The notes under the pieces: model-generated | What the model saw: only the letters and a program-made list of their open reading frames with translations | What the model was told of the DNA's origin: nothing | The model's database searches: none | Translations under genes and position numbers: made by a program | Shown: piece by piece, positions 33,219 to 41,193 of the stretch | How positions within the stretch are numbered: position 1 is the first letter of the stretch | Layout: every line of letters starts with the position of its first letter | NCBI GenBank assembly: GCA_964389475.1 | Contig: CAYMFD010000020.1 | Location: forward strand, 1 to 42,359 | DNA length: 42,359 nt | Direction of reading: 5' to 3' | Source: CAYMFD01 sp964389475 | GTDB taxonomy: Bacteria; Bacteroidota; Bacteroidia; Chitinophagales; Saprospiraceae

Positions 33219-34718
33219 ATGATCGCAACTCGACTGGCACTTATACTCGGAGACCAACTATATCCCTCTCATGATATACTGTTTAAAGGTAACACTACTA
33301 TCGGTTACATGGCGGAGGATTACGGTTTATGTACACACTATCAGTACCACAAACATAAGATCACCTTCTTCTTATCGGCCATGCGGTCTCACGCAGCTAG
33401 CCTAAGAGAAAGACATGAGATCGTCTACCATCAACTGACTCCTGAGACCATGGATCGCGACTACCTGACCAAGCTATCTGAGACGCTAGCGGAGTATCCC
33501 AGCGTACGGGAGATCTTTACGTATGAGATCAGTGACCGATTCTTTAGAGAAGCGCTAGTTGCCTTTTGCGAAAAGCAAGACCTGGAACTGGTGCAGGTAG
33601 ATAATCCAGGATTCCTTACCCCAAAGGCGGTATTTAGTGACTACGTCAACTCGACGAAGCGACCTTTTATGAAGACCTTCTACGAGCAGCAGCGCAAGCG
33701 GCTAAACGTACTGGTCGATAGTGGTGGCAATCCACTCAATGGCAAGTGGTCATTCGATGACGAAAACAGAAAAAAGCTACCCAAGAAAATCGACGTGCCA
33801 GCCATGCCAGTCATGACGGACACTCAAGACACCTCCGACGTTAAGACCCTAGTCAATGAACTATTCGCTGACCACCCTGGCGATACGTCTGACTTCTGGA
33901 TGGCGACCACGAGAGCACAGGCGCTAGAGCAGGTAGATCGATTCTTACACGATAGGTTTGAGCTATTCGGCCCTTACGAAGATGCCTTTGAGAGTGACCA
34001 AGTATTCCTCTACCACAGTGTGCTATCGCCCTATATCAATGCTGGCCTCATCACCGCCCAGGAGGTTGTCGACAAGGCGATCGCCTACAGTCAGGAGTAC
34101 GGCATACCCTTCAACAGTCTGGAGGGTTTCGTACGACAGATCATCGGCTGGCGGGAGTTCGTCAAGGGTACCTATGACCACTACGAGGACAAGATGCGTG
34201 GTAACTTCTTTAAGCACACCCGCAAACTCACCCACCACTGGTACGATGGTACGACCGGCGTAGCGCCACTAGACGATACCATCCTCAAGGCCCGCAAGTA
34301 CGGCTACACCCACCACATCGAGCGACTGATGATCGTGGGTAACATCATGCTCCTATGTGAGCTCGACCCAGAGGAGGTCTACCGCTGGTTTATGGAGATG
34401 TACGTCGACTCGGCGGACTGGGTGATGGTACCCAATGTATTTGGCATGACGCAGTTCGCAGGAGGTGGTGTATTCGCTACCAAGCCCTACATCTGCGGCG
34501 CCAACTACTGGAGCAAGATGAGCCGCTACAGCAAAACGGCCGACTGGGCACCCACCGTCAATGGGCTCTACTGGAACTTTATCGACAAGCACAGATCATT
34601 CTTTGCCAAAAATCACCGCATGTCTATGATGGTGAGTATGTACGAAAAGAAGAGTCCAGAGGCACAAAGTGAGCTAGTAACGGCGGCACAGACGTTTATC
34701 GATAAGGTGACGAAGTAG
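33219..34718 (+). CDS. deoxyribodipyrimidine photolyase-related / cryptochrome-like protein
   Basis: 499 residues from ATG 33219, where the family's LALILGDQL begins; the reading upstream of it starts with GTG 33162 and is not conserved-looking. It belongs to the photolyase-related group whose studied members (Agrobacterium PhrB) are 6-4 photolyases with FAD and a [4Fe-4S] cluster. The Rossmann-like N-domain (GDQLYPSHD) and the FAD-domain segments IIGWREFVKGTYDHY, YVDSADWVMVPNVFGM and GGGVFATKPYICG are clear. The CxxC...CP cluster segment before the LYW motif is replaced by YSKTADWAPTVNG (about 437-449), so three cluster cysteines are absent. It may repair DNA or sense light without the cluster. 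Confidence 0.88.
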   Translation: MIATRLALILGDQLYPSHDILFKGNTTIGYMAEDYGLCTHYQYHKHKITFFLSAMRSHAASLRERHEIVYHQLTPETMDRDYLTKLSETLAEYPSVREIFTYEISDRFFREALVAFCEKQDLELVQVDNPGFLTPKAVFSDYVNSTKRPFMKTFYEQQRKRLNVLVDSGGNPLNGKWSFDDENRKKLPKKIDVPAMPVMTDTQDTSDVKTLVNELFADHPGDTSDFWMATTRAQALEQVDRFLHDRFELFGPYEDAFESDQVFLYHSVLSPYINAGLITAQEVVDKAIAYSQEYGIPFNSLEGFVRQIIGWREFVKGTYDHYEDKMRGNFFKHTRKLTHHWYDGTTGVAPLDDTILKARKYGYTHHIERLMIVGNIMLLCELDPEEVYRWFMEMYVDSADWVMVPNVFGMTQFAGGGVFATKPYICGANYWSKMSRYSKTADWAPTVNGLYWNFIDKHRSFFAKNHRMSMMVSMYEKKSPEAQSELVTAAQTFIDKVTK

Positions 34719-34870
34719 GTGGTTGAGTGGTTAAGTGGCGTAGTGGATGATTGGTTTCAGTGTACCAATCATCACGACTAAAAACCTTCCGCCATCTACT
34801 GATAGGTCTGCAAGGCGGAGAGTCTGGTGCAAATGAGCACAAGGGTCAAGCAGGGCTATTCAAAGGTCTA

Positions 34871-35182
34871 CTAAGTCAATTCTAAATGGTTGTCCATAAG
34901 TTCTATTTTGAAATTCACCTTAGCATTGAGAGCTCTAAACACTTTGAGAATGGTCTCTAATCTTGCGTCCGTAAAGCTATTTTCTAGCTTCGAAATCTGC
35001 GCTTTTTGGACGCCAACCAAATCACCCAATTGACTCTGTGTAAGGTTACGTTCTTTTCTAGCTTGTCTGATTGCTTCACCTAGAATATCCATTTTCAATT
35101 CATGCTCAAAAGCATCTCGTGTGTCTGTCCCAACCTTCCCGATGTGTCGATCCAACATTGTTTCTAGACTTGTCGTTTTCAT
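34871..35182 (-). CDS. HigA-like XRE-family antitoxin
   Basis: 103-residue protein with a helix-turn-helix of the Xre/Cro type at about 40-80 (LTQSQLGDLVGVQKAQISKLENS), after an N-terminal segment of about 30 residues. In HigBA systems it binds the toxin and represses the operon. The order toxin then antitoxin, with only 2 bp between the genes, is the HigBA arrangement. The gene is AT-rich relative to its neighbours. Confidence 0.88.
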   Translation of the reverse strand: MKTTSLETMLDRHIGKVGTDTRDAFEHELKMDILGEAIRQARKERNLTQSQLGDLVGVQKAQISKLENSFTDARLETILKVFRALNAKVNFKIELMDNHLELT

Positions 35183-35184
35183 AG

Positions 35185-35526
35185 CTAAAACTCTTTTGAT
35201 TCTTGGTAAGCGATTCGAATCTCATTCGCCTTTTTGATCTCTTTTCTTGGCACCTTTGAGGTCTTCTTTACCATGCCGTGTGTAGCAACAACAACTGTCT
35301 CAATATCACCTTCACGATATCGAAAAGCGAAAAGCCTAATGTGCTTTTTATTATACAGTGTTCTAAACTCCCAAATTTCGCCGTCTAGCTTCTTAAACAG
35401 CGTATCATCGTTAACCATTTGAGCCTTTCGGATATTGTAATAAACCTTATTCCTAGTCTTTTCGTCTAGGCTATCCATAAAATTTTCGGCATCATTACAG
35501 AATTCTAATTTATCAAAATTGACCAT
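35185..35526 (-). CDS. HigB-like RelE/ParE-superfamily toxin (phage Gp49-like)
   Basis: 113-residue basic protein of the RelE/HigB type, first gene of the module. It shows LDEKTRNKVYYNIRKAQ, then LFKKLDGEIWEFRTLYNKKHIRLFAF, and the ATHGMVKKTSKVPRKEIKKA end typical of Gp49-like HigB. Family members cut mRNA on the ribosome. The module sits between the photolyase-related gene and pyrG, preceded by overlapping dyads that look like its operator. Confidence 0.88.
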   Translation of the reverse strand: MVNFDKLEFCNDAENFMDSLDEKTRNKVYYNIRKAQMVNDDTLFKKLDGEIWEFRTLYNKKHIRLFAFRYREGDIETVVVATHGMVKKTSKVPRKEIKKANEIRIAYQESKEF

Positions 35527-35548
35527 GTCAATAATACTTACTCTAAGG

Positions 35549-35598
35549 TACTCGTTTCCTGGTTAAGAAACAAGTAATAACTTGCTTTTGTTCCTTAA
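35549..35598 (-). promoter_or_regulatory. overlapping dyads, candidate HigA operator
   Basis: Three nested inverted repeats lie upstream of higB. TACTCGTTTC (35549-35558) pairs with GAAACAAGTA (35567-35576) at 9 of 10 positions. TTAAGAAACAA (35563-35573) pairs with TTGTTCCTTAA (35588-35598) at 10 of 11. CAAGT (35571-35575) pairs with ACTTG (35580-35584). The repeated half-site around ACAAGT suits an autorepressor such as HigA. Confidence 0.5.
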
Positions 35599-35675
35599 TG
35601 AACGGTGTAACTACCTGATCTACCCGAGTGTCATTGCAATTATCCACCAAGCACCAACAAGACGGTAATTGATCA

Positions 35676-35704
35676 TTGTTAAATGAATGGGTTTTCTACC
35701 TTTA
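35676..35704 (+). promoter_or_regulatory. putative pyrG promoter
   Basis: TTG at 35676-35678, 18-nt spacer, TACCTTTA at 35697-35704 (one base from TAnnTTTG), 54 nt before the pyrG ATG. Confidence 0.5.
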
Positions 35705-35758
35705 CATCCCGTAATGACGTATTGATTACTCCCCTCATGGAGTCACACAAAACAGCAT

Positions 35759-37366
35759 ATGGCAAAGTACATCTTCGTTACGGGCGGGGTAACATCATCG
35801 CTAGGTAAGGGTATCATAGCGGCATCGCTAGCCAAGATCCTACAGGCTCGAGGGTTTAAGGTCACTATACAGAAACTCGACCCCTATATCAATGTAGACC
35901 CTGGCACCCTCAACCCCTACGAGCATGGAGAGTGCTATGTGACCAATGACGGCGCAGAAACGGACCTAGACCTAGGCCATTACGAGCGATTTCTCAATAC
36001 ACCTACCTCCCAGGCCAATAACGTGACCACTGGTCGTATCTACCAGCACGTAATACACCGAGAGCGAGCCGGTGACTACCTCGGCAAAACTGTACAGATC
36101 ATACCCCACATCACCGACGAGATCAAGCGGCGAGTGCAACTGCTGGGTGAGAGCGGCGCCTATGACATCATCATCACAGAGATAGGTGGTACCGTGGGTG
36201 ACATAGAGTCACTACCCTACTTAGAGGCATTGAGACAGATGCGACGGGAGCTGGGACGAGAGAACTGCCTAGCCATCCACCTCACCCTCATACCCTACCT
36301 CACCGCAGCTGGTGAGCTCAAGACCAAGCCGACACAGCATAGCGTCAAGGAACTACTACAGACCGGTATACAGCCTGACATACTGGTATGCCGTACCGAG
36401 CATCCACTGACTAGAGACCTGAGAGAGAAGATATCTCTATTCTGCAATGTAGATCTCAAGTCTGTGATAGAGGCGATCGACGCCGACACCATCTATGATG
36501 TGCCGATCCTTATGGTTAAGGAAAAGCTGGATCGTGTCGTTTTGAAAAAGCTAAAACTCAAGGCCTCTGGCGACCCTAACCTAGACTCCTGGAAGGGGTT
36601 TTTGGGCAAACTAAAGAACCCTACACACTCGGTCACGATAGGCCTGGTAGGAAAATATAACGAGCTCAAAGATGCGTATAAGTCCATCTACGAGTCGTTT
36701 ACGCATGCCGGTGCTCATGCTGAGACGGACGTCAAGGTAGTGCCGATCCATAGTGAGAAGCTAGACCACGACTACGAGAAGGCCCTGAGCGGCGTAGACG
36801 GTATCTTGGTAGCACCAGGATTTGGCGAGAGAGGCATACAGGGCAAACTCAATGCCATCAAGTATGTAAGAGAAAACAACATCCCCTTCTTCGGGATCTG
36901 CCTAGGTATGCAGTGTGCCGTCGTCGAGTACTTTAATAATGTCGTCAAGCTCAAAAGCGCCGCTAGTACAGAGGTCAATGCCAAGACCAAGCACCCCGTG
37001 ATAGACCTCATGGACGAACAAAAAGAGATCACCGAAAAAGGTGGCACCATGCGACTAGGCGCCTATGACTGTAAGCTCAAGCGTGGCTCCAATGCCTACC
37101 GCGCTTACGGCAAAGGCGAAATCGTGGAGCGACACCGGCACCGCTACGAGTTTAACAACGACTACAAGGAGCAGATGGAAGAGAAAGGTATGATCGCTAC
37201 TGGTATCAACCCCCAGACCGGGCTGGTCGAGGTAGTCGAGATCCCCTCGCATCCTTACTTCGTAGGTGTGCAGTATCACCCCGAGCTCAAGTCTACGGTC
37301 GAGAAGCCGCACCCGCTCTTCGTCTCATTTATCAAGGCGGCCAACAAGCATAAGCTCAGCCGGTAA
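35759..37366 (+). CDS. pyrG: CTP synthase
   Basis: 535-residue cytoplasmic enzyme that aminates UTP to CTP using ATP and glutamine. The synthase domain (1-270) opens with MAKYIFVTGGVTSSLGKGI, the P-loop at 9-18. It contains KLDPYINVDPGTLNPYEHGE, ETDLDLGHYERF and EIGGTVGDIESLPYLEA. The class I glutamine amidotransferase domain (about 290-535) has the nucleophile Cys381 in FGICLGMQ and the His-Glu pair in YHPEL. Length and motifs are complete. The SpoU gene starts 12 bp downstream and is probably co-transcribed. Confidence 0.98.
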   Translation: MAKYIFVTGGVTSSLGKGIIAASLAKILQARGFKVTIQKLDPYINVDPGTLNPYEHGECYVTNDGAETDLDLGHYERFLNTPTSQANNVTTGRIYQHVIHRERAGDYLGKTVQIIPHITDEIKRRVQLLGESGAYDIIITEIGGTVGDIESLPYLEALRQMRRELGRENCLAIHLTLIPYLTAAGELKTKPTQHSVKELLQTGIQPDILVCRTEHPLTRDLREKISLFCNVDLKSVIEAIDADTIYDVPILMVKEKLDRVVLKKLKLKASGDPNLDSWKGFLGKLKNPTHSVTIGLVGKYNELKDAYKSIYESFTHAGAHAETDVKVVPIHSEKLDHDYEKALSGVDGILVAPGFGERGIQGKLNAIKYVRENNIPFFGICLGMQCAVVEYFNNVVKLKSAASTEVNAKTKHPVIDLMDEQKEITEKGGTMRLGAYDCKLKRGSNAYRAYGKGEIVERHRHRYEFNNDYKEQMEEKGMIATGINPQTGLVEVVEIPSHPYFVGVQYHPELKSTVEKPHPLFVSFIKAANKHKLSR

Positions 37367-37378
37367 ACTGATCAACAC

Positions 37379-37906
37379 GTGAAGCAGCTAAGCTTAGCAA
37401 AGCTCAATCGTCCATCTATAGACGCATATAGGGATATCGACAAGCTGCCCATCGTCGTGATGCTCGACAGTGTGCGGTCAGCTATGAATGTGGGCAGCAT
37501 ATTTAGGACGGCTGATGCGCTACGGTTAGAAGGTCTCGTCCTGTGTGGCATCACCGCTCAGCCACCTCACCGAGAGATCACCAAGACGGCTATAGGCGCC
37601 ACCAACAGTGTAGCCTGGCACTACGAAAAGGATATCACCAAGGCCATAGCAGCCCATAAGGAGCGAGGCTACAGCATAGCGGCCCTAGAGCAGACAGACG
37701 CTAGCATACTGCTACCTGCTAGGGATAACGAGGTTACTCTACCACTTGTGCTGATCGTAGGCAATGAGGTATCAGGTGTAAGTGCTGATGCGCTAGCGCT
37801 GTGTGACCTGGCGCTGGAGATACCACAGTTCGGCACCAAGCATAGTCTCAACGTCGCCGTCAGTACAGGCATAGCGCTATGGGAGATTGTACGGACTAGA
37901 CTCTAA
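37379..37906 (+). CDS. TrmH/SpoU-family RNA 2'-O-methyltransferase
   Basis: 175-residue SPOUT methyltransferase that uses SAM to methylate ribose in tRNA or rRNA. The target cannot be named from sequence. It starts at GTG 37379, 12 bp after pyrG. The three family motifs are present: NVGSIFRTAD (I), LPLVLIVGNEVSGVS (II) and SLNVAVSTGIALWE (III), the last forming the knot. There is no N-terminal substrate-binding extension, so it is a minimal form. Its TAA overlaps the stop of the convergent phosphatase gene by 3 bp within CTAA. Confidence 0.92.
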   Translation: MKQLSLAKLNRPSIDAYRDIDKLPIVVMLDSVRSAMNVGSIFRTADALRLEGLVLCGITAQPPHREITKTAIGATNSVAWHYEKDITKAIAAHKERGYSIAALEQTDASILLPARDNEVTLPLVLIVGNEVSGVSADALALCDLALEIPQFGTKHSLNVAVSTGIALWEIVRTRL

Positions 37907-38814
37907 GCCTCCTCAACCGCAAAAGAGGAAATCATCTCTATGCGGCTACCATCCGTATCGCCTGCGATGAAGCGATCGATTCTATCCTCAAGATCAGGGT
38001 TACCTACACGACGTAGGACGATCTTATCGATCTGATCGGGATACGAGGCGAGCATCTCTCTGTATATGTCAAAGTCCTTCTCGGCAGTATCACCAATCAG
38101 TGTAAATCGACAAGAAGGAAAAAGCAAGAGAAGGCGCTTAAGCTCACGGTACTTGGACAATTGGTGGACGTCTTTTTTTGTGAGCAAGTGCAAGCCAAAG
38201 TCCCGCAGCAGCAGGTATCCGTCGGGAAAGCCTCTATGCTGCAAAAAGGTAGCGAGGTAGCTCCTCCAGTTCCACGGACTATTACTCAGGTAAAACATGA
38301 TGGTCGCTGGATGACTTTTGAGCTGGTGCAAGTAGTCTGCAGCGGCAGCTATCGCCACTCGTCTAAACGGATTGACTAGGACAGAGTTAAACGCTAGGCG
38401 TGTCTTTAAGAATGATCGTACACCAGTGACCAGGAGTGTATCGTCGATATCGGACACTACGATGTGGCTAGCCGCACTATAATCCGTAACGGCCATATTG
38501 AGTACGCTTTGCTGCCTCCTACGACGTATAGTAAGCTCGACGTCTAGGCTGTGACCAGACACTCTAGGTAGGACGAGATCGAGGTAGCCCTCCTCATCTG
38601 TAGTGGCCAAGGTTTCTGTGCCACCGTAGTTGACGACGACGGGACTATGCTTAAGCTCACGGCTCAATGACTTACGAAGGCTCTTAGCGAGTGACCACAA
38701 GTAGCCATCTGCTTGATCGTAGCGCATCTGCCTGCCCCTGAGTAATCGTCCCTTGAGGTATATATGCGTGGGGCCAGCGATGCTGAGGTACGCTTCGTAG
38801 TGTAAGTTATTCAT
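37903..38814 (-). CDS. APP1-like phosphatidate phosphatase domain protein (DUF2183)
   Basis: 303 residues. An N-terminal beta-rich part (to about 110) is followed by a HAD-like phosphatase domain with the catalytic DxD at 122/124 in VVSDIDDTLL. Further motifs are FYLSNSPWNW (II), LLTKKDVHQLSKYRELKRLL with the conserved lysines (III) and FTLIGDTAEKDFDIY (IV). The yeast member APP1 dephosphorylates phosphatidic acid; the substrate of bacterial forms is not known. It is probably cytoplasmic, as I see no signal peptide. It is transcribed convergently to the methyltransferase, with overlapping stops. Confidence 0.88.
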   Translation of the reverse strand: MNNLHYEAYLSIAGPTHIYLKGRLLRGRQMRYDQADGYLWSLAKSLRKSLSRELKHSPVVVNYGGTETLATTDEEGYLDLVLPRVSGHSLDVELTIRRRRQQSVLNMAVTDYSAASHIVVSDIDDTLLVTGVRSFLKTRLAFNSVLVNPFRRVAIAAAADYLHQLKSHPATIMFYLSNSPWNWRSYLATFLQHRGFPDGYLLLRDFGLHLLTKKDVHQLSKYRELKRLLLLFPSCRFTLIGDTAEKDFDIYREMLASYPDQIDKIVLRRVGNPDLEDRIDRFIAGDTDGSRIEMISSFAVEEA

Positions 38815-39044
38815 AGTCTGAGGAAGGCACTAATTTAACAATTATGGTAGTTACGTGTGGCCCTGTAGTTAGTAGCATCCCTTGTAGTACTGTAGTCGTT
38901 GGCAGAAAGGCCCTGCCGTGGCTCAAAGTTAGCACTGCATGATTTAGCGTTGCAAACGCCATATACAACAGTGCTTTTTCGCTTACGAGTAAAATCACAA
39001 AGTCCCTCTAAACACGACTACTCCTGACTACTATTCAGCACCAA
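38815..39044. other. intergenic region before the E2 terminator
   Basis: About 230 bp between the phosphatase start and the end of the pyruvate dehydrogenase E2 transcript, both on the minus strand. No gene is supported. The left end presumably has the phosphatase promoter, though no TAnnTTTG box is clear. Confidence 0.35.
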
Positions 39045-39087
39045 CCAAAAAAGAGGTCCAGCATTCACTAAGAATACTAGACCTCTT
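39045..39087 (-). terminator. intrinsic terminator of the pyruvate dehydrogenase E2 gene
   Basis: A 16-bp stem (39051-39066 with 39072-39087) with two G-U pairs and a 5-nt loop. On the minus strand it is followed by a T run (AAAA at 39047-39050 on the plus strand). It lies 28 bp after the stop codon. Confidence 0.85.
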
Positions 39088-39115
39088 GTTATATCTCACT
39101 GCATGAGACTATCTA

Positions 39116-40393
39116 TCAGACCAGCATGTTTACTGGGTTCTCTAGATTAGCCTTGAAGGTCTTGAGGAACTGAGCTCCCTTAGCACCATCTACCACCCTG
39201 TGGTCGCACGATAGCGTTACCTTCATCCTGTTACCGACCACGATTTGGTCACCCTTGACGACCGGCTTCTTGACGATAGATCCTACTGCTAGGATACATG
39301 CATCTGGCGGATTGATGATAGCCGTAAACTCTTCGATGTCAAACATACCGAGGTTACTGATCGTAAAGGTGTTGCCCTGCATCTCTTGTGGCTGCAGCTT
39401 CTTATTCTTGGCCTTACCAGCAAGGGTACGTACCTCTTGGTTGATATAGCTCATTGTCTTCTTATCGGCATCACGTACGACAGGTACGAGTAGGCCATCA
39501 TCTACCGCTACGGCTACACCTATGTTAACCACATCATGGACCGTGATCTTATCACCATGCCAGCTACTATTAATCGCGGGGTGCTTCTTAAGCGCCATTG
39601 CTGAGGCCTTCACGACGAAGTCATTAAAGCTGATCCTGACATCGCCAGCATCATTGACCATCTTACGGGCTGCGATTGCATTGTCCATATCGATCTCTAC
39701 CGTGAGGTAGAAGTGCGGTGCACCGTACTTGCTCTCCGCAAGTCGTCGTGCAATGACCTTACGCATCTGGCTTACTGGGTGATCACCATAAGCGACCTCC
39801 GTGGGTGTACTGATTACATCTGCCACTGATCCAGTGCTAGCTGGTGCTGCGGCAGGTACATAGTTTTCGATATCACGCTTGGTGACTCGACCTCCATCAC
39901 CGGTACCTGACACGAGTGATAAGTCGATGCCTCTTTCGCTAGCCATAGACTTGGCCAGTGGGCTCGCTTTGATACGACCGTTGCTGCTCGATGGCGCTGG
40001 TGCTGCAGGTTGTGCAGGCGGTGTAGCAGCCACAGGTGCTGGCGCTGGTTTGCTTGCTGGTGCTTCTTTGGCCGGAGCTGCAGGCTCTGCTGCTGGAGCC
40101 TCTGCTTTGGCTGGGCTGGCAGCTTGTGCCTCTTTGAGTATGGCGTCGACGTCTTCTCCTTTCTCACCTATGATGGCGATGATATCATCTACCGGTACGG
40201 CGCCTTTCTCGACGCCTATGTATAGTAGCGTACCATCATCGAAGCTCTCTAGCTCCATGGTTGCTTTATCTGTCTCTACCTCAGCGAGTACATCACCTGC
40301 TGAGATACTGTCCCCTACCTTTACTAACCACTCTACGATGTTACCCTCTTCCATGGTATCACTGAGACGCGGCATTCTGATCACTTCAGCCAT
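39116..40393 (-). CDS. pyruvate dehydrogenase complex dihydrolipoamide acetyltransferase (E2)
   Basis: 425-residue core subunit that passes acetyl groups from lipoamide to CoA. The lipoyl domain (1-78) carries the lipoylated Lys43 (ETDKATME). An Ala/Pro-rich flexible linker covers about 85-145. The peripheral subunit-binding domain (about 148-185, KASPLAKSMASERGIDLSLV) is followed by the acetyltransferase domain with catalytic His398 and Asp402 in SCDHRVVDG. The opening MPRLSDTMEEGNIVEW is that of E2p rather than the 2-oxoglutarate or branched-chain forms. E1 and E3 genes are not adjacent. A TACATTTG -7 box lies 28 nt before the start. Confidence 0.95.
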   Translation of the reverse strand: MAEVIRMPRLSDTMEEGNIVEWLVKVGDSISAGDVLAEVETDKATMELESFDDGTLLYIGVEKGAVPVDDIIAIIGEKGEDVDAILKEAQAASPAKAEAPAAEPAAPAKEAPASKPAPAPVAATPPAQPAAPAPSSSNGRIKASPLAKSMASERGIDLSLVSGTGDGGRVTKRDIENYVPAAAPASTGSVADVISTPTEVAYGDHPVSQMRKVIARRLAESKYGAPHFYLTVEIDMDNAIAARKMVNDAGDVRISFNDFVVKASAMALKKHPAINSSWHGDKITVHDVVNIGVAVAVDDGLLVPVVRDADKKTMSYINQEVRTLAGKAKNKKLQPQEMQGNTFTISNLGMFDIEEFTAIINPPDACILAVGSIVKKPVVKGDQIVVGNRMKVTLSCDHRVVDGAKGAQFLKTFKANLENPVNMLV

Positions 40394-40421
40394 TATTCTA
40401 TATCGATTTGTGTTACAAGTC

Positions 40422-40429
40422 CAAATGTA
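40422..40429 (-). promoter_or_regulatory. -7 box of the E2 gene
   Basis: TACATTTG on the minus strand matches TAnnTTTG, 28 nt before the ATG at 40393. The nearest TTG upstream (40443-40445) is closer than usual, with a 13-nt spacer. Confidence 0.4.
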
Positions 40430-40558
40430 AAAACTATGCCATCAAATCTATGTTTACTGACCTAGCTATTTATTCCTGTTTATTTCTTTCTCATAGTGGG
40501 TTAAAAATAAAAAGCTCCTCCTACCCTAGATTATCATATTAGAAAGAAGGTCATATAT

Positions 40559-40566
40559 TACATTTG
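40559..40566 (+). promoter_or_regulatory. -7 box directly before recR
   Basis: TACATTTG matches TAnnTTTG and ends 8 nt before the recR ATG. A transcript from it would have a leader of only a few bases. Confidence 0.45.
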
Positions 40567-40574
40567 CATATACA

Positions 40575-41189
40575 ATGATCTACACTTCCAAAATACTAGA
40601 AGAGGCCATCACGGCAGTAGCTAGCCTACCCAGCATAGGTAAGAAAAGTGCTCTGCGTCTGGTCCTACACCTCATCAACGACGATAGCGAAAAGGCAGAA
40701 AAGCTCATCAAGGCTATACATGCTCTCAAGCACGACCTCCAAGAGTGCCCCAAGTGCCATAACTATACGGATACGGGGCTCTGCTCTATATGTGACAGTG
40801 TGACAAGGGACCACAGTACGATCTGTGTGATAGAGAGTGTCCGGGACCTTATGGCGATCGAAGAGACGGGACAGTTTCGAGGTCTATTTCACATCATAGG
40901 AGGCGTCATCTCTCCTATCGATGGCGTGGGACCGTCAGACCTATACATAGATGACCTAGTCGCACGGGTACGGGACGAGGAGGTCAAGGAGGTCATCATG
41001 GCCATCAGCCCCACGATCGAAGGCGAAACAACGATCTACTACATCACCAAAAAGCTCAAAGCCCTGGGAGTAGCTGTGTCGACCATAGCGAGGGGTGTCA
41101 GTTTTGGCGGAGACCTAGAATATGCCGATGAGCTCACACTAGGCCGCTCGATCGTCAGCCGTATCCCCTACTCTGTAGATATCAAATAA
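40575..41189 (+). CDS. recR: recombination mediator RecR
   Basis: 204-residue DNA-repair protein that works with RecO (and RecF) to load RecA on gapped DNA. The N-terminal helix-hairpin-helix contains LPSIGKKSALRLVLHL. The zinc finger uses Cys58, Cys61, Cys70 and Cys73 (CPKCHNYTDTGLCSIC). The Toprim domain (about 81-175) shows ICVIESVRDLMAIE, GGVISPIDGVGPSDL and AISPTIEGETTIYYI. The C-terminal ARGVSFGGDLEYADELTL is conserved. It starts a tight plus-strand set: yaaA follows after 4 bp. Confidence 0.97.
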   Translation: MIYTSKILEEAITAVASLPSIGKKSALRLVLHLINDDSEKAEKLIKAIHALKHDLQECPKCHNYTDTGLCSICDSVTRDHSTICVIESVRDLMAIEETGQFRGLFHIIGGVISPIDGVGPSDLYIDDLVARVRDEEVKEVIMAISPTIEGETTIYYITKKLKALGVAVSTIARGVSFGGDLEYADELTLGRSIVSRIPYSVDIK

Positions 41190-41193
41190 GCAT

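Noticed and set aside
39879..40430. 183-codon plus-strand frame opposite the pyruvate dehydrogenase E2 linker
   Set aside because: Ala/Gly/Ser-rich product is the antisense of the Ala/Pro linker; an artefact of biased codons.
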